Shown: positions 28,776 to 37,621 of the stretch, in pieces | How positions within the stretch are numbered: position 1 is the first letter of the stretch | How the letters are laid out: each line of letters starts with the position of its first letter | Origin: Shinella sp. PSBB067 | Lineage (GTDB): Bacteria; Pseudomonadota; Alphaproteobacteria; Rhizobiales; Rhizobiaceae | NCBI RefSeq assembly: GCF_016839145.1 | Contig: NZ_CP069303.1 | Span: 3,959,001-4,023,000, forward strand | Length of the DNA: 64,000 bases | Direction of reading: 5' to 3' | Notes under the pieces: model-generated | Database searches by the model: none | Told to the model about the DNA's origin: nothing | The model's input: only the letters and a program-made list of their open reading frames with translations | Translations under genes and position numbers: made by a program

Positions 28776-29453
28776 TCAGTCCGCCACGCGCACCAGCCGC
28801 AGCCTGCCGTCCGCGTCCACCTCGGCGGCGACGCCCTCGTAGCTCTTCAGCAGCGGATGGCTGGTCTCGATCGGATGATGGTGAGTCGCCGTCATCACGA
28901 CGACATCCGCGCCAGCGCCTTCGCCGGCAAGGATGCCCGCCGGCACGTCCTCGAAGACGAGGCAGTCGGCGGACGCGAAGCCGAGCCGCTCCGCCCCGAG
29001 CCGGTAGCCGTCGGGCGCCGGCTTGCCCTTCGTGACGTCCTCCGCCGTCACGATGACCGTCGGCAGCGGGATGCCGGCTGCTGCCAGGCGGCGGTGGGCG
29101 AGCGCGACGGGCGCGGAGGTGACGATGCCCCAGCGGCCGGCCGGCAATGCGCGCAGGAAGGCGATGGCGCCCGGAATGGGAACGATCCCGTCGACATCCT
29201 CGATCTCCGCCCGCTCGACGTCCTTCGCCTCGGCGACGGGATCGATACCCGGCAGGCCGAGCCGCGTGATCGTGTCGATGCCGCGCACGCCGTGCATGGT
29301 CGGCAGGAAGGTGGCGACGTCGAGCCCGTGCTTCAGCGCCCATTGCGTCCATACCCGCTCGGTGGCCGGTATGGAGTTGATGATCGTGCCGTCCATGTCG
29401 AAGAGGAAGGCGGAGAAACTGCGGTCGAAGACGGGGCGGGCAATGGAAGACAA
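28776..29453 (-). CDS. HAD-superfamily phosphatase (subfamily IA)
   Basis: A 225-residue phosphatase of the sugar/polyol phosphatase group. The nucleophile motif is AFLFDMDGTIINS, motif II Ser/Thr is in WGIVTSAPVALA, the motif III Lys in VTKGKPAPDGY and the motif IV acids in CLVFEDVPAGI. A helical cap lies after motif I (about 30-95). It resembles glycerol-3-phosphate or sugar-phosphate phosphatases (YfbT/GPP type); the natural substrate is unknown. No ATG is well placed; TTG 29453, shortly before the conserved part and preceded by AGG, is taken as start. Confidence 0.85.
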   Translation of the reverse strand: MSSIARPVFDRSFSAFLFDMDGTIINSIPATERVWTQWALKHGLDVATFLPTMHGVRGIDTITRLGLPGIDPVAEAKDVERAEIEDVDGIVPIPGAIAFLRALPAGRWGIVTSAPVALAHRRLAAAGIPLPTVIVTAEDVTKGKPAPDGYRLGAERLGFASADCLVFEDVPAGILAGEGAGADVVVMTATHHHPIETSHPLLKSYEGVAAEVDADGRLRLVRVAD

Positions 29454-29644
29454 GGCTGGACCTGCTGGCTGGGAGGAAGGGCGCGCGGTGCGGCGGGGCT
29501 TCCGATTACCCTCTCCCGTCCGTGCAGGCAATCGCATTCGCGCCGTTGCGCCGGCCCGCGGGCCATCCCATCTTTCTGTTGTTGCCCGATTTATGCGCCG
29601 GCAGGCAATTCCCCTTGGCGGCAAAATGCTCTAGCTCTCGCTCC

Positions 29645-30769
29645 ATGCCGCACAAGGTTTTCCTCTCCCGCCTCAAGCTCACGGACTTCCGCAACTATGC
29701 GGGCCTGTCGCTGCCGCTCGACGGCCGGCATGTGGTGCTGACGGGGCAGAACGGGGCGGGCAAGACGAACCTCATGGAGGCCGTCTCCTTCCTGTCGCCC
29801 GGCCGGGGCCTGCGCCGCGCCGCCTATGGCGACGTGCCGCGCGCCGGCTGCGCGGGCGGGTTCTCCGTCTTCGCAACGGTCGAGGGCATGATGGGCGAGG
29901 TCGACATCGGCACCGGCACGGAAGGCGGCGAGGACGGTCAGTCGCGAAAACTCCGACTGAACGGTACGCCCGCCCGCACAGTGGACGAGCTTCTCGACCA
30001 TCTGCGCGTCGTCTGGCTCACGCCCGCCATGGACGGGCTCTTCACCGGTCCCTCCGCGGATCGCCGCCGCTTCCTCGACCGGCTCGTCCTGTCGCTCGAT
30101 CCCGAGCACGGCCGCCGCGCGGCGGATTTCGAAAAGGCGATGCGCGGCCGCAACCGGCTGCTCTCCGAGCCCCGGCCCGATCCCGCCTGGCTGACGGCGC
30201 TGGAAAAGCAGATGGCCGAACTCGGCATCGCCATGGCCCATGCCCGCCATGAACTGGTCGGCCTCCTATCCGGCCTCGTCGAGGCGTCGCGTGACGACGG
30301 GCCGTTCCCCTCCGCCTCGATGCGGCTTTCCGGCTTCCTCGACGAGGAATGGCAGCGCCCGGCCTATGAGATCGAGGAGATCTATCTCGGCATGCTGCAG
30401 GGCGGGCGCTACCGCGACGCGGCCGCCGGCCGCACGCTGGACGGCCCGCACCGCGCCGACCTGCTCATCCGCCACCGGGAAAAGGACATGGAGGCCGAGC
30501 GCTGCTCGACGGGCGAGCAGAAGGCGTTGCTGGTCGGCCTCGTCCTCGCCCATGCCGGCCTCGTCGCGGGCATGACGGGCCATGCGCCGGTGCTGCTGCT
30601 CGACGAGATCGCCGCCCATCTCGACGAGGGCCGCCGCGCCGCGCTCTTCGACCGGGTCGACATGCTCGGCGGCCAGGCCTTCATGACCGGCACCGACCGG
30701 GCCATGTTCGACGCGCTCGGTGCGCGCGCGCAGTTTCTCACCGTCTCGAACGGAGGCATTGTCCCATGA
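29645..30769 (+). CDS. recF: DNA replication and repair protein RecF
   Basis: A 374-residue SMC-like ATPase that with RecO and RecR loads RecA at gaps. It starts LSRLKLTDFRNYAGLSL, has Walker A LTGQNGAGKTNLME, the signature region CSTGEQKALLVGLVLAHA and Walker B PVLLLDEIAAHLDEGRR, then D-loop residues. The length is usual. Its last bases overlap the next start (ATGA), so it is translationally coupled to the ThiF-family gene, an arrangement I recall in other rhizobia. It is not beside dnaA/dnaN here. Confidence 0.96.
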   Translation: MPHKVFLSRLKLTDFRNYAGLSLPLDGRHVVLTGQNGAGKTNLMEAVSFLSPGRGLRRAAYGDVPRAGCAGGFSVFATVEGMMGEVDIGTGTEGGEDGQSRKLRLNGTPARTVDELLDHLRVVWLTPAMDGLFTGPSADRRRFLDRLVLSLDPEHGRRAADFEKAMRGRNRLLSEPRPDPAWLTALEKQMAELGIAMAHARHELVGLLSGLVEASRDDGPFPSASMRLSGFLDEEWQRPAYEIEEIYLGMLQGGRYRDAAAGRTLDGPHRADLLIRHREKDMEAERCSTGEQKALLVGLVLAHAGLVAGMTGHAPVLLLDEIAAHLDEGRRAALFDRVDMLGGQAFMTGTDRAMFDALGARAQFLTVSNGGIVP

Positions 30770-31524
30770 CCGATCCGCTGAAACCCGAAGAGATCGACCG
30801 CTACCGCCGGCATATCGTGCTCGCCGAGATCGGCGGGGCGGGCCAGCAGAAGCTGAAGGCGGCGAATGTGCTGGTCGTCGGCGCTGGCGGCCTCGGTGCG
30901 CCGGTCATCCAGTATCTCGCCGCCGCCGGCATCGGCCATATCGGCGTCCTCGATGACGACACCGTCTCGCTCTCCAATCTCCAGCGCCAGGTGATCCACG
31001 ACACGGCAGGCATCGGCACGGCGAAGATCGCCAGCGCCGAGGCCGCCGTCGCCCGCCTCAACCCGCATGTCGCCTTCACCGGCATCGCCGAACGGCTGGC
31101 GGCGGACAATGCCGCGCGCCTGCTTTCCGGTTACGATCTGCTGGTGGACGGTTCGGACAATTTCGATACCCGCTACGCCTCCGCCGATGCAGCGCAAGCC
31201 GCGCGCATCCCGCTCGTCACCGGCGCCGTCGGCCGCTTCGACGGCTCCGTGACGGTGCTGAAGCCCTATGAGGCGGGACCGGACGGCACGCCCAATCCCG
31301 GCTACCGCGACCTCTTCCCTGCCGCACCGCCGCCGGGCGTCGTGCCCGCCTGCGCGGAGGCCGGCATCGTCGGCGCGCTGACGGGGGTCATCGGCACGCT
31401 GATGGCAATGGAGGTGATCAAGCTGGTGACGGGGGCGGGGGAGCCGCTGGTTGGCCGCCTCTTGCTCTATGATGGACTGGCGGCGCGGTTCGAGACGCTG
31501 AAGTACCGGCGCCGGAAATCCTGA
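30766..31524 (+). CDS. moeB: MoeB/ThiF-family sulfur carrier adenylyltransferase
   Basis: A 252-residue E1-like enzyme that adenylates the C terminus of a ubiquitin-like sulfur carrier (MoaD or ThiS). The Rossmann glycine loop VLVVGAGGLGAPVIQYLAAAG, the ATP-site residues DDDTVSLSNLQRQVIH and DGSDNFDTRY are present. The usual zinc cysteines are lost: the YRCLFP position reads YRDLFP, and no C-terminal CxxC pair is seen, though PACAEAGIVG remains. No rhodanese domain is fused. It is coupled to recF by a 4-nt overlap. ThiF is an equally good name. Confidence 0.88.
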   Translation: MTDPLKPEEIDRYRRHIVLAEIGGAGQQKLKAANVLVVGAGGLGAPVIQYLAAAGIGHIGVLDDDTVSLSNLQRQVIHDTAGIGTAKIASAEAAVARLNPHVAFTGIAERLAADNAARLLSGYDLLVDGSDNFDTRYASADAAQAARIPLVTGAVGRFDGSVTVLKPYEAGPDGTPNPGYRDLFPAAPPPGVVPACAEAGIVGALTGVIGTLMAMEVIKLVTGAGEPLVGRLLLYDGLAARFETLKYRRRKS

Positions 31525-31525
31525 A

Positions 31526-31850
31526 CCCCTCTGCCTGCCGCATCTCTCCCGCAAGGGTTGGCCATATGGAAGGAACCGTTGCCGTTCGTCCCTTCTCCCC
31601 TCGGGGACAAGGTGGCCCGAAGGGTCGGATGAGGGGGCGCGGGACGGAAAGACTTTCCTTATGCCTTCGACATCCCCCTCATCCGCCTGCCGGCGCCTTC
31701 TTCCGGGGTAGAAGGGAAGGGGGCAGAGTCGAATGCCATATGCGATGGCCCTGCCTGCAAAGGGGGGAAGTCGAAGGCTGGCTCACCGCCCACAATGAAT
31801 TGCCAGAAAGGCGGCACGTTGAGCCCCTCCCCCTGTAGGGAGGGGTGTTT
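31526..31850. repeat. Family B repeat split by a second palindromic element
   Basis: The left piece (31526-31560, CCCCTCTGCCTGCCGCATCT) and right piece (about 31750-31850, AAGGCTGGCTCACCG to the hairpin CCCCTCCCCCTGTAGGGAGGGG) together equal the uninterrupted copy at 49122-49255. The intervening 170 bp (31569-31733) has inverted ends (CCCTTCTCCCCTCGG with GATGAGGGGG against CCCCCTCATCCGCCTGCCGG with AGAAGGG) and is flanked by a direct GCCATATG (31561-31568 and 31734-31741). No gene is seen in this 327-bp gap. Confidence 0.7.
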
Positions 31851-31851
31851 C

Positions 31852-32856
31852 CTACACCCGTCCCGGCAACACCCGATCCGGCGGCCGGTGGCCGTCGAAG
31901 AAGGTACGGATGTTGATCACCACCTTCTCGCCCATGTCGATGCGGCCCTCGATGGTGGCCGAGCTCATATGCGGCAGCAGCACCACCTTGCCTTCGGACG
32001 CCAGCTTCAGGAGCTTCGGATTGACCGCCGGCTCGTTCTCGAAGACATCGAGCCCGGCCCCGGCGATCCTGCCTTCCTTCAGGCACTTGATCAGCGCCGT
32101 CTCGTCGATGATGCCGCCGCGTGCCGTGTTGACGATGTAGCTCGTCGGCTGCATCAGCTCGAGCCTGCGGGCCGAGAGAAGGTGATAGGTGGCCGGCGTC
32201 GAGGGGCAGTTGACCGAGACGATGTCGACGCGGGCGAGCATCTGGTCGAGGCTGTCCCAGTAGGTCGCTTCCAGCGCGTCTTCGGTGTCGGGGTGCACGC
32301 GGTTCCGGTTGTGGTAGTGGATGGAAAGGCCGAAGGCCTTGGCGCGCTTGGCGACGGCGGTGCCGATGCGGCCCATGCCGACGATGCCGAGGCGCTTGCC
32401 CCAGATGCGCCGGCCGAGCATCCAGGTCGGCGACCAGCCGGCCCACTCGCCCTTGCGGTCCGTCAGGATGCGCGCGCCCTCGGCAAGCCGGCGCGGCACG
32501 GCGAGGATGAGCGCCAGCGTCATGTCGGCGGTGTCCTCGGTCAGGACGTTCGGCGTGTTGGTGACGGTGATGCCCTTTCGCGCGGCGGCTTCCACGTCGA
32601 CATTGTCGACGCCGTTGGAAAAGCACGCGATCAATTTGAGCTGGGGCCCCGCCTGCTCGATCAGCGCGGCGTCGATCCGGTCGGTCAGCGTGGGCACCAG
32701 CACGTCGGCGCTCTTCACGGCGGCGACGAGCTCGGGCTGGGTGCGCGGGCTGTCGTCGATGTTGAGCTCGGCGTCGAACAGTTCGCGCATCCGGGTCTCC
32801 ACCACCTCGGGCAGGCGGCGGGTGATGTAGACCTTCGGCTTTTTCTTCTGCGTCAT
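31852..32856 (-). CDS. Glyoxylate/hydroxypyruvate reductase (D-2-hydroxyacid dehydrogenase)
   Basis: A 334-residue NAD(P)-dependent dehydrogenase of the GyaR/D-glycerate dehydrogenase group. The NAD loop is GIVGMGRIGTAVAKRAKAFG. Catalytic Arg, Glu and His are in VNTARGGIID, GLDVFENEPAVNP and VLLPHMSSATIEGR. The early CFSNGVDNVDVEAA and NTPNVLTEDTADMTLALIL are typical. It should reduce glyoxylate to glycolate or hydroxypyruvate to D-glycerate, linking to the glycerate genes at the start of the window. It is alone on its strand, bounded by a repeat downstream. Fine specificity is not certain. Confidence 0.9.
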   Translation of the reverse strand: MTQKKKPKVYITRRLPEVVETRMRELFDAELNIDDSPRTQPELVAAVKSADVLVPTLTDRIDAALIEQAGPQLKLIACFSNGVDNVDVEAAARKGITVTNTPNVLTEDTADMTLALILAVPRRLAEGARILTDRKGEWAGWSPTWMLGRRIWGKRLGIVGMGRIGTAVAKRAKAFGLSIHYHNRNRVHPDTEDALEATYWDSLDQMLARVDIVSVNCPSTPATYHLLSARRLELMQPTSYIVNTARGGIIDETALIKCLKEGRIAGAGLDVFENEPAVNPKLLKLASEGKVVLLPHMSSATIEGRIDMGEKVVINIRTFFDGHRPPDRVLPGRV

Positions 32857-33037
32857 GGGATGTTCCGGCGTCCTGTTGACGGGTCCTTAACCAAGTTGGG
32901 CAAGAATTGCTTCATCAGGGGCATTTTCTACCAGACCCGGTCGCGAAGACAATCCGCTCATGGGGCGGTCCCCGCGTTTTGCCACTCCGCGCCGGTTCGG
33001 CAGCCTGACGCCCTCCTCAGTTTGTGCGGATTTTGCC

Positions 33038-33577
33038 ATGTGTAACCTCCTCGTGCGTTTCAGCCTTGCGGCCCTTACGGGCGTTTTCGTTTCCCTCGCC
33101 GGCGCTGGCATCGCCCATGCGCAGGCGGCCAAGGGCCCGAGCGGCCTGCCGCTGCCGCGCTTCGTCAGCCTCAAGGCGAAGAGCGTCAACCTGCGCGTCG
33201 GCCCGAGCGTCGATTATGCCGTGTCCTGGCGCTACATGAAATCCGGCGTGCCGGTCGAGATCATCCAGGAATACGACAACTGGCGCCGCATCCGCGACGC
33301 CGACGGCACGGAGGGCTGGGTCAACCAGGCGCTGCTTTCCGGCGAGCGCACCGCCGTGGCCGCGCCGTGGATGCGCGGCAAGGGCGAGGAGATCTTCGTC
33401 AATATGCGCCGCGAGGGGCTGGCGAACGCCACCGTCGTCGCCAAGATCCAGCCTGGCGTCGTGGTGAAGGTCGGCGAATGCAACGGCGACTGGTGCCGCG
33501 CCGAGGTGGACGGCACGGCCGGTTGGGTCTCGCAGAACGAGATCTGGGGCGCCTATCCCGGCGAAGCCTTCAAATAA
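33038..33577 (+). CDS. Exported protein with two bacterial SH3 domains
   Basis: A 179-residue protein with a signal peptide (MCNLLVRFSLAALTGVFVSL..., cleavage after AHAQA). Two SH3b-type repeats follow. The first, about 45-105, is KAKSVNLRVGPSVDYAVSWRY with GWVNQALL. The second, about 115-170, is IFVNMRREGLANATVVAKIQPGVVVKV with GWVSQNEIWG. Proteins of this SH3_4/DUF1058 type sit in the periplasm and are thought to bind peptidoglycan or peptides; the function is unknown. ATG 33038 fits the signal peptide although the ribosome site is weak. Its 3' end overlaps the convergent kinase gene by 8 nt. Confidence 0.88.
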   Translation: MCNLLVRFSLAALTGVFVSLAGAGIAHAQAAKGPSGLPLPRFVSLKAKSVNLRVGPSVDYAVSWRYMKSGVPVEIIQEYDNWRRIRDADGTEGWVNQALLSGERTAVAAPWMRGKGEEIFVNMRREGLANATVVAKIQPGVVVKVGECNGDWCRAEVDGTAGWVSQNEIWGAYPGEAFK

Positions 33578-34562
33578 GCCCGGCCCTGCGGCCTTCCTCC
33601 GCCAGCGACAGCAGCGGACGGGGGCCGACCTGCTGGATGACGAGGCCGGCGGCAAGGCTGCCGAGCTTGCCGCAGTCGGCCAGCGAACGTCCCGCAGTGT
33701 AACCGTAGAGGAAGCCGGCGGCATAGAGGTCGCCCGCGCCCGTCGTGTCCATCACCCTTGGAATGCTGATCGCGTCCACCTTCGTCCGCTCGCCCTTCGT
33801 CAGGATGATGGAGCCTTCCTCGCTCATCGTCACCGCCGCGAGCCGGCAGTCTCCGGCGATGCGCCGCAATGCCTCCTCGAAGTCCTCCGTCTCGTAGAGC
33901 GCCAGCGCCTCCGCCTTGTTGGCGAAGACGATGTCGACGGTGCCGGAGCGCATCAGGTCGAGGAACTCGCCGCGATAGCGGTGCACGCAGAAACTGTCCG
34001 ACAGCGTCATCGACATCTCGCGGCCGTTGGCATGGGCGATGCGGGCGCATTCGCGGATCGCGTCCTTGGCGCGCGGCGGATCCCACAGATAGCCCTCGAA
34101 ATAGGTGACCTTGGCCTTGGCGACGACCTCTTCCTCCACGTCCTCGGGTCCGAGCTCCACGCAGGCGCCGAGATAGGTGTTCATCGAGCGCTCGCCGTCC
34201 GGCGTCACGAAGATCATCGAGCGTGCGGTCGGCGGCGTGCCGGCGAGCGGCCTCGTCTCGAAGTGGACGCCCTGGGCGCGGATGTCGTGGATGAAGATGT
34301 CGCCGAGCTGGTCGTTCGCGACCTTGCCGAAATAGGCGGCACGCCCGCCGAAGCTGGCGACGCCCGCGGCCGTGTTGCCGGCGCTGCCGCCGGAGGCTTC
34401 GAGCGCCGGCCCCATGCGGGAATAGAGCAGTTCGGCGCGGCTTGCATCGATGAGGTTCATCGCGCCCTTGATGATGCCGTTGTCCGTGATGAAGGCTTCG
34501 TCGCAGCGCGCGATGATGTCGACGATGGCATTGCCGACCGTCAGCACGTCGAATGTGGTCAT
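33570..34562 (-). CDS. Adenosine kinase, PfkB/ribokinase family
   Basis: A 330-residue sugar/nucleoside kinase. Substrate-site motifs are TVGNAIVDIIA and SGGSAGNTAAGVASFGGRAAYFGKVANDQLG. The ATP site and catalytic Asp are in VMDTTGAGDLYAAGFLYG. The sequence between, with DGERSMNTYLGAC and FEGYLWDPPRA, resembles bacterial adenosine kinases, as annotated in rhizobia. It would turn adenosine into AMP in purine salvage. Another nucleoside or fructokinase role cannot be excluded. The start is the ATG matching the conserved first strand. It has the same direction as efp, 130 bp downstream of the efp stop and past a terminator. Confidence 0.88.
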   Translation of the reverse strand: MTTFDVLTVGNAIVDIIARCDEAFITDNGIIKGAMNLIDASRAELLYSRMGPALEASGGSAGNTAAGVASFGGRAAYFGKVANDQLGDIFIHDIRAQGVHFETRPLAGTPPTARSMIFVTPDGERSMNTYLGACVELGPEDVEEEVVAKAKVTYFEGYLWDPPRAKDAIRECARIAHANGREMSMTLSDSFCVHRYRGEFLDLMRSGTVDIVFANKAEALALYETEDFEEALRRIAGDCRLAAVTMSEEGSIILTKGERTKVDAISIPRVMDTTGAGDLYAAGFLYGYTAGRSLADCGKLGSLAAGLVIQQVGPRPLLSLAEEGRRAGLI

Positions 34563-34633
34563 GCGGGGAGTTCCGTATCCGTTGGTGAAGAGCCGGGATT
34601 CGGTCTTAACGGATTTTCCGGAAGTTGAAAGAA

Positions 34634-34669
34634 AGAAAAAAGCCGCCGCGCCGTTTCCGGCGGGCGGCC
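34634..34669 (-). terminator. Rho-independent terminator after efp
   Basis: Read on the minus strand: GCCGCCCGCCG, loop GAAA, CGGCGCGGCGGC with one bulge, followed by six or more U residues (A-run 34636-34641 on the plus strand). It lies about 25 nt past the efp stop and separates it from the adenosine kinase gene. Confidence 0.8.
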
Positions 34670-34692
34670 CGGGGTGCCGGATTGATACCCGA

Positions 34693-35262
34693 TCAGTCCT
34701 TGGCGCGCTCGACGTAGGAACCGTCTTCCGTCGCGATGACGACGCGGGTGCCGGCGGTGATGTGCGGCGGGACCAGCGTGCGGATGCCGTTCGACAGGAT
34801 CGCCGGCTTGTAGGAGGAGGAGGCCGTCTGGCCCTTGACGACCGGCTCGGTCTCGGTGATCTCGAGCGTGACGTGGCGCGGCAGGTCGATGGCGATGGCG
34901 ATGCCTTCGTGCACCGACAGGATGACCGTCATGCCTTCCTGGAGATAGGCCTTGAGGTCGCCGATGTCTTCCTGCGACATGGTGAGCTGGTCGTAGGTTT
35001 CCGGGTTCATGAAGTGGAAGCCGTCGCCGTCCTCGTAGAGGTAGTTGTGCTCGCGGTCCTCCACGAAGGCGCGCTCGACCTGCTCGGTCGTGCGGTAGCG
35101 CTCGGAAACCTTGGTGCCGTCGGAGATGCGGCGCATGTCGATCTGGGTGACCGGCGTGCCCTTGCCGGGATGGAAGTTCTGCGCCGTCAGCACGACATAG
35201 AGCTTGCCATCGACGTCGAGGACATTGCCCTTGCGGACGGAAGAGGCGATGATCTTTACCAT
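34693..35262 (-). CDS. efp: Translation elongation factor P
   Basis: A 189-residue EF-P that relieves ribosome stalling at polyproline stretches. Domain I carries the modification loop HPGKGTP with Lys34, the residue that EpmA and EpmB modify with beta-lysine. Domains II and III follow ([40 protein letters not shown]). ATG 35262 has AAGGAAG just upstream; an open frame to 35352 adds unrelated residues. The divergent neighbours are epmA and epmB, so substrate and both modifying enzymes are together. It ends in its own terminator. Confidence 0.98.
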   Translation of the reverse strand: MVKIIASSVRKGNVLDVDGKLYVVLTAQNFHPGKGTPVTQIDMRRISDGTKVSERYRTTEQVERAFVEDREHNYLYEDGDGFHFMNPETYDQLTMSQEDIGDLKAYLQEGMTVILSVHEGIAIAIDLPRHVTLEITETEPVVKGQTASSSYKPAILSNGIRTLVPPHITAGTRVVIATEDGSYVERAKD

Positions 35263-35413
35263 AAGTCTTCCTTGTAACTGGATGGATCGCGTCGTAGAGG
35301 ACCGCCACGAGACGCGTTCCCCGAACGCCCGAAAAGCGTTTTCGGGCCGCAACTATCCTATATTCCGGCAAAAGACCAGTCTTGCCGCCGGCATGGCCGA
35401 AGAAACCTGTCAC

Positions 35414-36478
35414 ATGAGCGCCACAAGTTCCAAGCCCTCGCCCTGGTGGACGCCCGACGTCCATGCCGACCGCCGGCCGTTCCTGGTGGCGCGCAACCGC
35501 ATCCAGGCGGCGCTGCGCGGCTGGTTTGCCGCGCGCGACTTCATCGAGGTGGATACGGCGACGCTGCAGGTCTCGCCCGGCAACGAGGCGCATCTGCATG
35601 CCTTCGAGACCGCCGCCATCGGCCATGCGGGCACGAGGACGCCGCTCTACCTGCACACCTCCCCGGAATTCGCCTGCAAGAAGCTCCTGGCGGCGGGCGA
35701 ACGGCGCATCGCCTGCTTCGCCCATGTCTACCGCAACCGCGAGCGCGGTCCGCTGCACCATCCCGAGTTCACCATGCTGGAATGGTATCGGGCGGGCGAG
35801 ACCTATGACGTGCTGATGGCCGATTGCGGCGAGATGCTCGCGCTCGCGGCCGACATAGCGGGCGTCTCCCGGCTCGCCTATCGCGGCGCGACCTGCGATC
35901 CCGCGCTGGCGCCCGAGCGGCTGACCGTGGCGGATGCCTTCACGCGCCACGCCGGCATCGATCTCCTCGCCACCATCGGTCCCGATGGCGCGACGGATCG
36001 CGCGGCCCTTGCCGCCGCCATGCGGGCGGGCGGGCTGCGGGTCGCGGACGACGACACCTGGGCCGACCTTTTCAGCCGCGTGCTGGTGGAAAAGGTCGAG
36101 CCAAAACTCGGCTTCGGCCGCGCCACCGTCCTTTGCGAATATCCGACTGCCGAAGCCGCGCTGGCGCGCCCCGCCCCGCACGATCCGCGCGTCGCCGAGC
36201 GCTTCGAGCTCTATGCCTGCGGCGTTGAACTGGCCAATGCCTTCGGGGAACTGACGGACGCCGCCGAGCAGCGCCGCCGCTTCGAGCTGGAAATGGCGGA
36301 AAAGGCCCGCGTCTACGGCGAGACCTATCCGCTCGACGAGGACTTTCTGGCAGCGCTCGCCGCGATGCCGGAGGCGAGCGGCATCGCGCTGGGCTTCGAC
36401 CGCCTCGTCATGCTGGCGACCGGCGCGTCGCGCATCGAACAGGTGCTCTGGGCCCCCGTCGCGGAGACCGCGCCGTGA
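35414..36478 (+). CDS. epmA: EF-P lysyltransferase EpmA (GenX/PoxA)
   Basis: A 354-residue paralogue of the class II lysyl-tRNA synthetase core without the anticodon-binding domain. It adenylates (R)-beta-lysine and transfers it to Lys34 of EF-P. Motif 1 and 2 regions are FIEVDTATLQVSPGNEAHLHAF, YLHTSPEFACKKLLAAG and FAHVYRNRERGPLHHPEFTMLEWYRA. Motif 3 is GIALGFDRLVMLATG. The GELTD-containing ELANAFGELTDAAEQRRRFE is typical. ATG 35414 is chosen by family alignment; ATG 35393 would add seven residues. The gene overlaps epmB by 4 nt (GTGA) and is divergent from efp. Confidence 0.96.
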   Translation: MSATSSKPSPWWTPDVHADRRPFLVARNRIQAALRGWFAARDFIEVDTATLQVSPGNEAHLHAFETAAIGHAGTRTPLYLHTSPEFACKKLLAAGERRIACFAHVYRNRERGPLHHPEFTMLEWYRAGETYDVLMADCGEMLALAADIAGVSRLAYRGATCDPALAPERLTVADAFTRHAGIDLLATIGPDGATDRAALAAAMRAGGLRVADDDTWADLFSRVLVEKVEPKLGFGRATVLCEYPTAEAALARPAPHDPRVAERFELYACGVELANAFGELTDAAEQRRRFELEMAEKARVYGETYPLDEDFLAALAAMPEASGIALGFDRLVMLATGASRIEQVLWAPVAETAP

Positions 36479-37536
36479 CGGCCGCGCGCAGCCTGACGAC
36501 GGTCGCCGAACTCGCCGCCGCCGGCCTCGTCCCCGAGGCGAAACGGGCCGACGCGGCCGCCGTTGCCGAGCGCTACGCCGTCGCCGTAACGCCCGCGCTC
36601 GCCGCGCTGATCGACGCGGGCGATCCGCTCGACCCCATCGCCCGCCAGTTCATCCCCGATGCCGCCGAGCTCGCGACCCTGCCGGAAGAGCGCGCCGACC
36701 CCATCGGCGACCTTGCGCACAGCCCCGTCGAGGGCATCGTGCACCGCTATCCCGACCGCGTGCTGCTCAAGGCGGTGCATGTCTGCCCGGTCTATTGCCG
36801 CTTCTGCTTCCGCCGCGAGATGGTGGGGCCGGAAGGTCTCGGGACCCTCTCCGCCAAGGCGCTCGACGCGGCCGTCGCCTATATCGCCGGGCGGCCGGAG
36901 ATCTGGGAGGTCATCCTGACGGGTGGCGATCCGCTCGTCCTGTCCCCGCGTCGTCTCCAGGCGATCACGGAGAGGCTTGCGGCTATTCCGCATCTGAAGA
37001 TCGTGCGCTTCCATTCCCGCGTGCCTGTCGTCGATCCGGCGCGGGTGGACGAGGCGCTCGTTGCGGCGCTGAAGGCCTCCGGCAAGACGACCTATGTGGC
37101 GCTCCACGCCAACCACCCCAGAGAATTCACGGCCGATGCAAGCGCCGCCATCGCCCGCATTGTCGATGCCGGCATGGTCATGGTCAGCCAGACGGTGCTC
37201 CTGAAGGGGGTCAACGACGACGCGGCGGTGCTCGCCGATCTTATGCGGCTCTTCGTCGAGAACCGGGTGAAGCCCTATTACCTGCACCACCCGGACCTGG
37301 CGCCCGGCACGGCGCATTTCCGCCTCTCGCTCGCCGAGGGCAGGGCGCTGGTCGAAGGACTGCGCGGCCGGGTCTCCGGCCTCTGCCAGCCCGCCTACAT
37401 CCTCGATATTCCCGGCGGCCACGGCAAGGTGCGGGCGGATTCCACTGCGGTGGAGGAAGCGTACGACGGATGTTTTCGCCTGCGCGATTTCCGCGGCGTA
37501 GCGCATGACTATCCGCCGCGCGCGGCCAAGCAATAG
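36475..37536 (+). CDS. epmB: L-lysine 2,3-aminomutase EpmB (radical SAM)
   Basis: A 353-residue radical SAM enzyme that isomerises L-lysine to (R)-beta-lysine for EpmA. The 4Fe-4S motif CxxxCxxC is Cys104, Cys108 and Cys111 in HVCPVYCRFCFRRE. VILTGGDPLVLSPRRL and the C-terminal PLP-binding region (YILDIPGGHGKVRADS) match the aminomutase family. It is short like EpmB and unlike the longer catabolic KamA. It starts with GTG inside the epmA stop, giving translational coupling. Convergent with the chemoreceptor gene. Confidence 0.95.
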   Translation: MTAARSLTTVAELAAAGLVPEAKRADAAAVAERYAVAVTPALAALIDAGDPLDPIARQFIPDAAELATLPEERADPIGDLAHSPVEGIVHRYPDRVLLKAVHVCPVYCRFCFRREMVGPEGLGTLSAKALDAAVAYIAGRPEIWEVILTGGDPLVLSPRRLQAITERLAAIPHLKIVRFHSRVPVVDPARVDEALVAALKASGKTTYVALHANHPREFTADASAAIARIVDAGMVMVSQTVLLKGVNDDAAVLADLMRLFVENRVKPYYLHHPDLAPGTAHFRLSLAEGRALVEGLRGRVSGLCQPAYILDIPGGHGKVRADSTAVEEAYDGCFRLRDFRGVAHDYPPRAAKQ

Positions 37537-37621
37537 CCTCGGCGCCGGCCTCGCGGTGCCGGCTCGCAATATCCGTTTCGCCGTTCCGGCCCGCACCCGC
37601 CTCGAAGCTTCCCGCGTTTTC

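Noticed and set aside
31566..31838. A 90-codon open frame in the gap after the MoeB/ThiF gene
   Set aside because: It lies wholly in palindromic repeat sequence and has repeat-derived composition (Pro/Gly/Arg).
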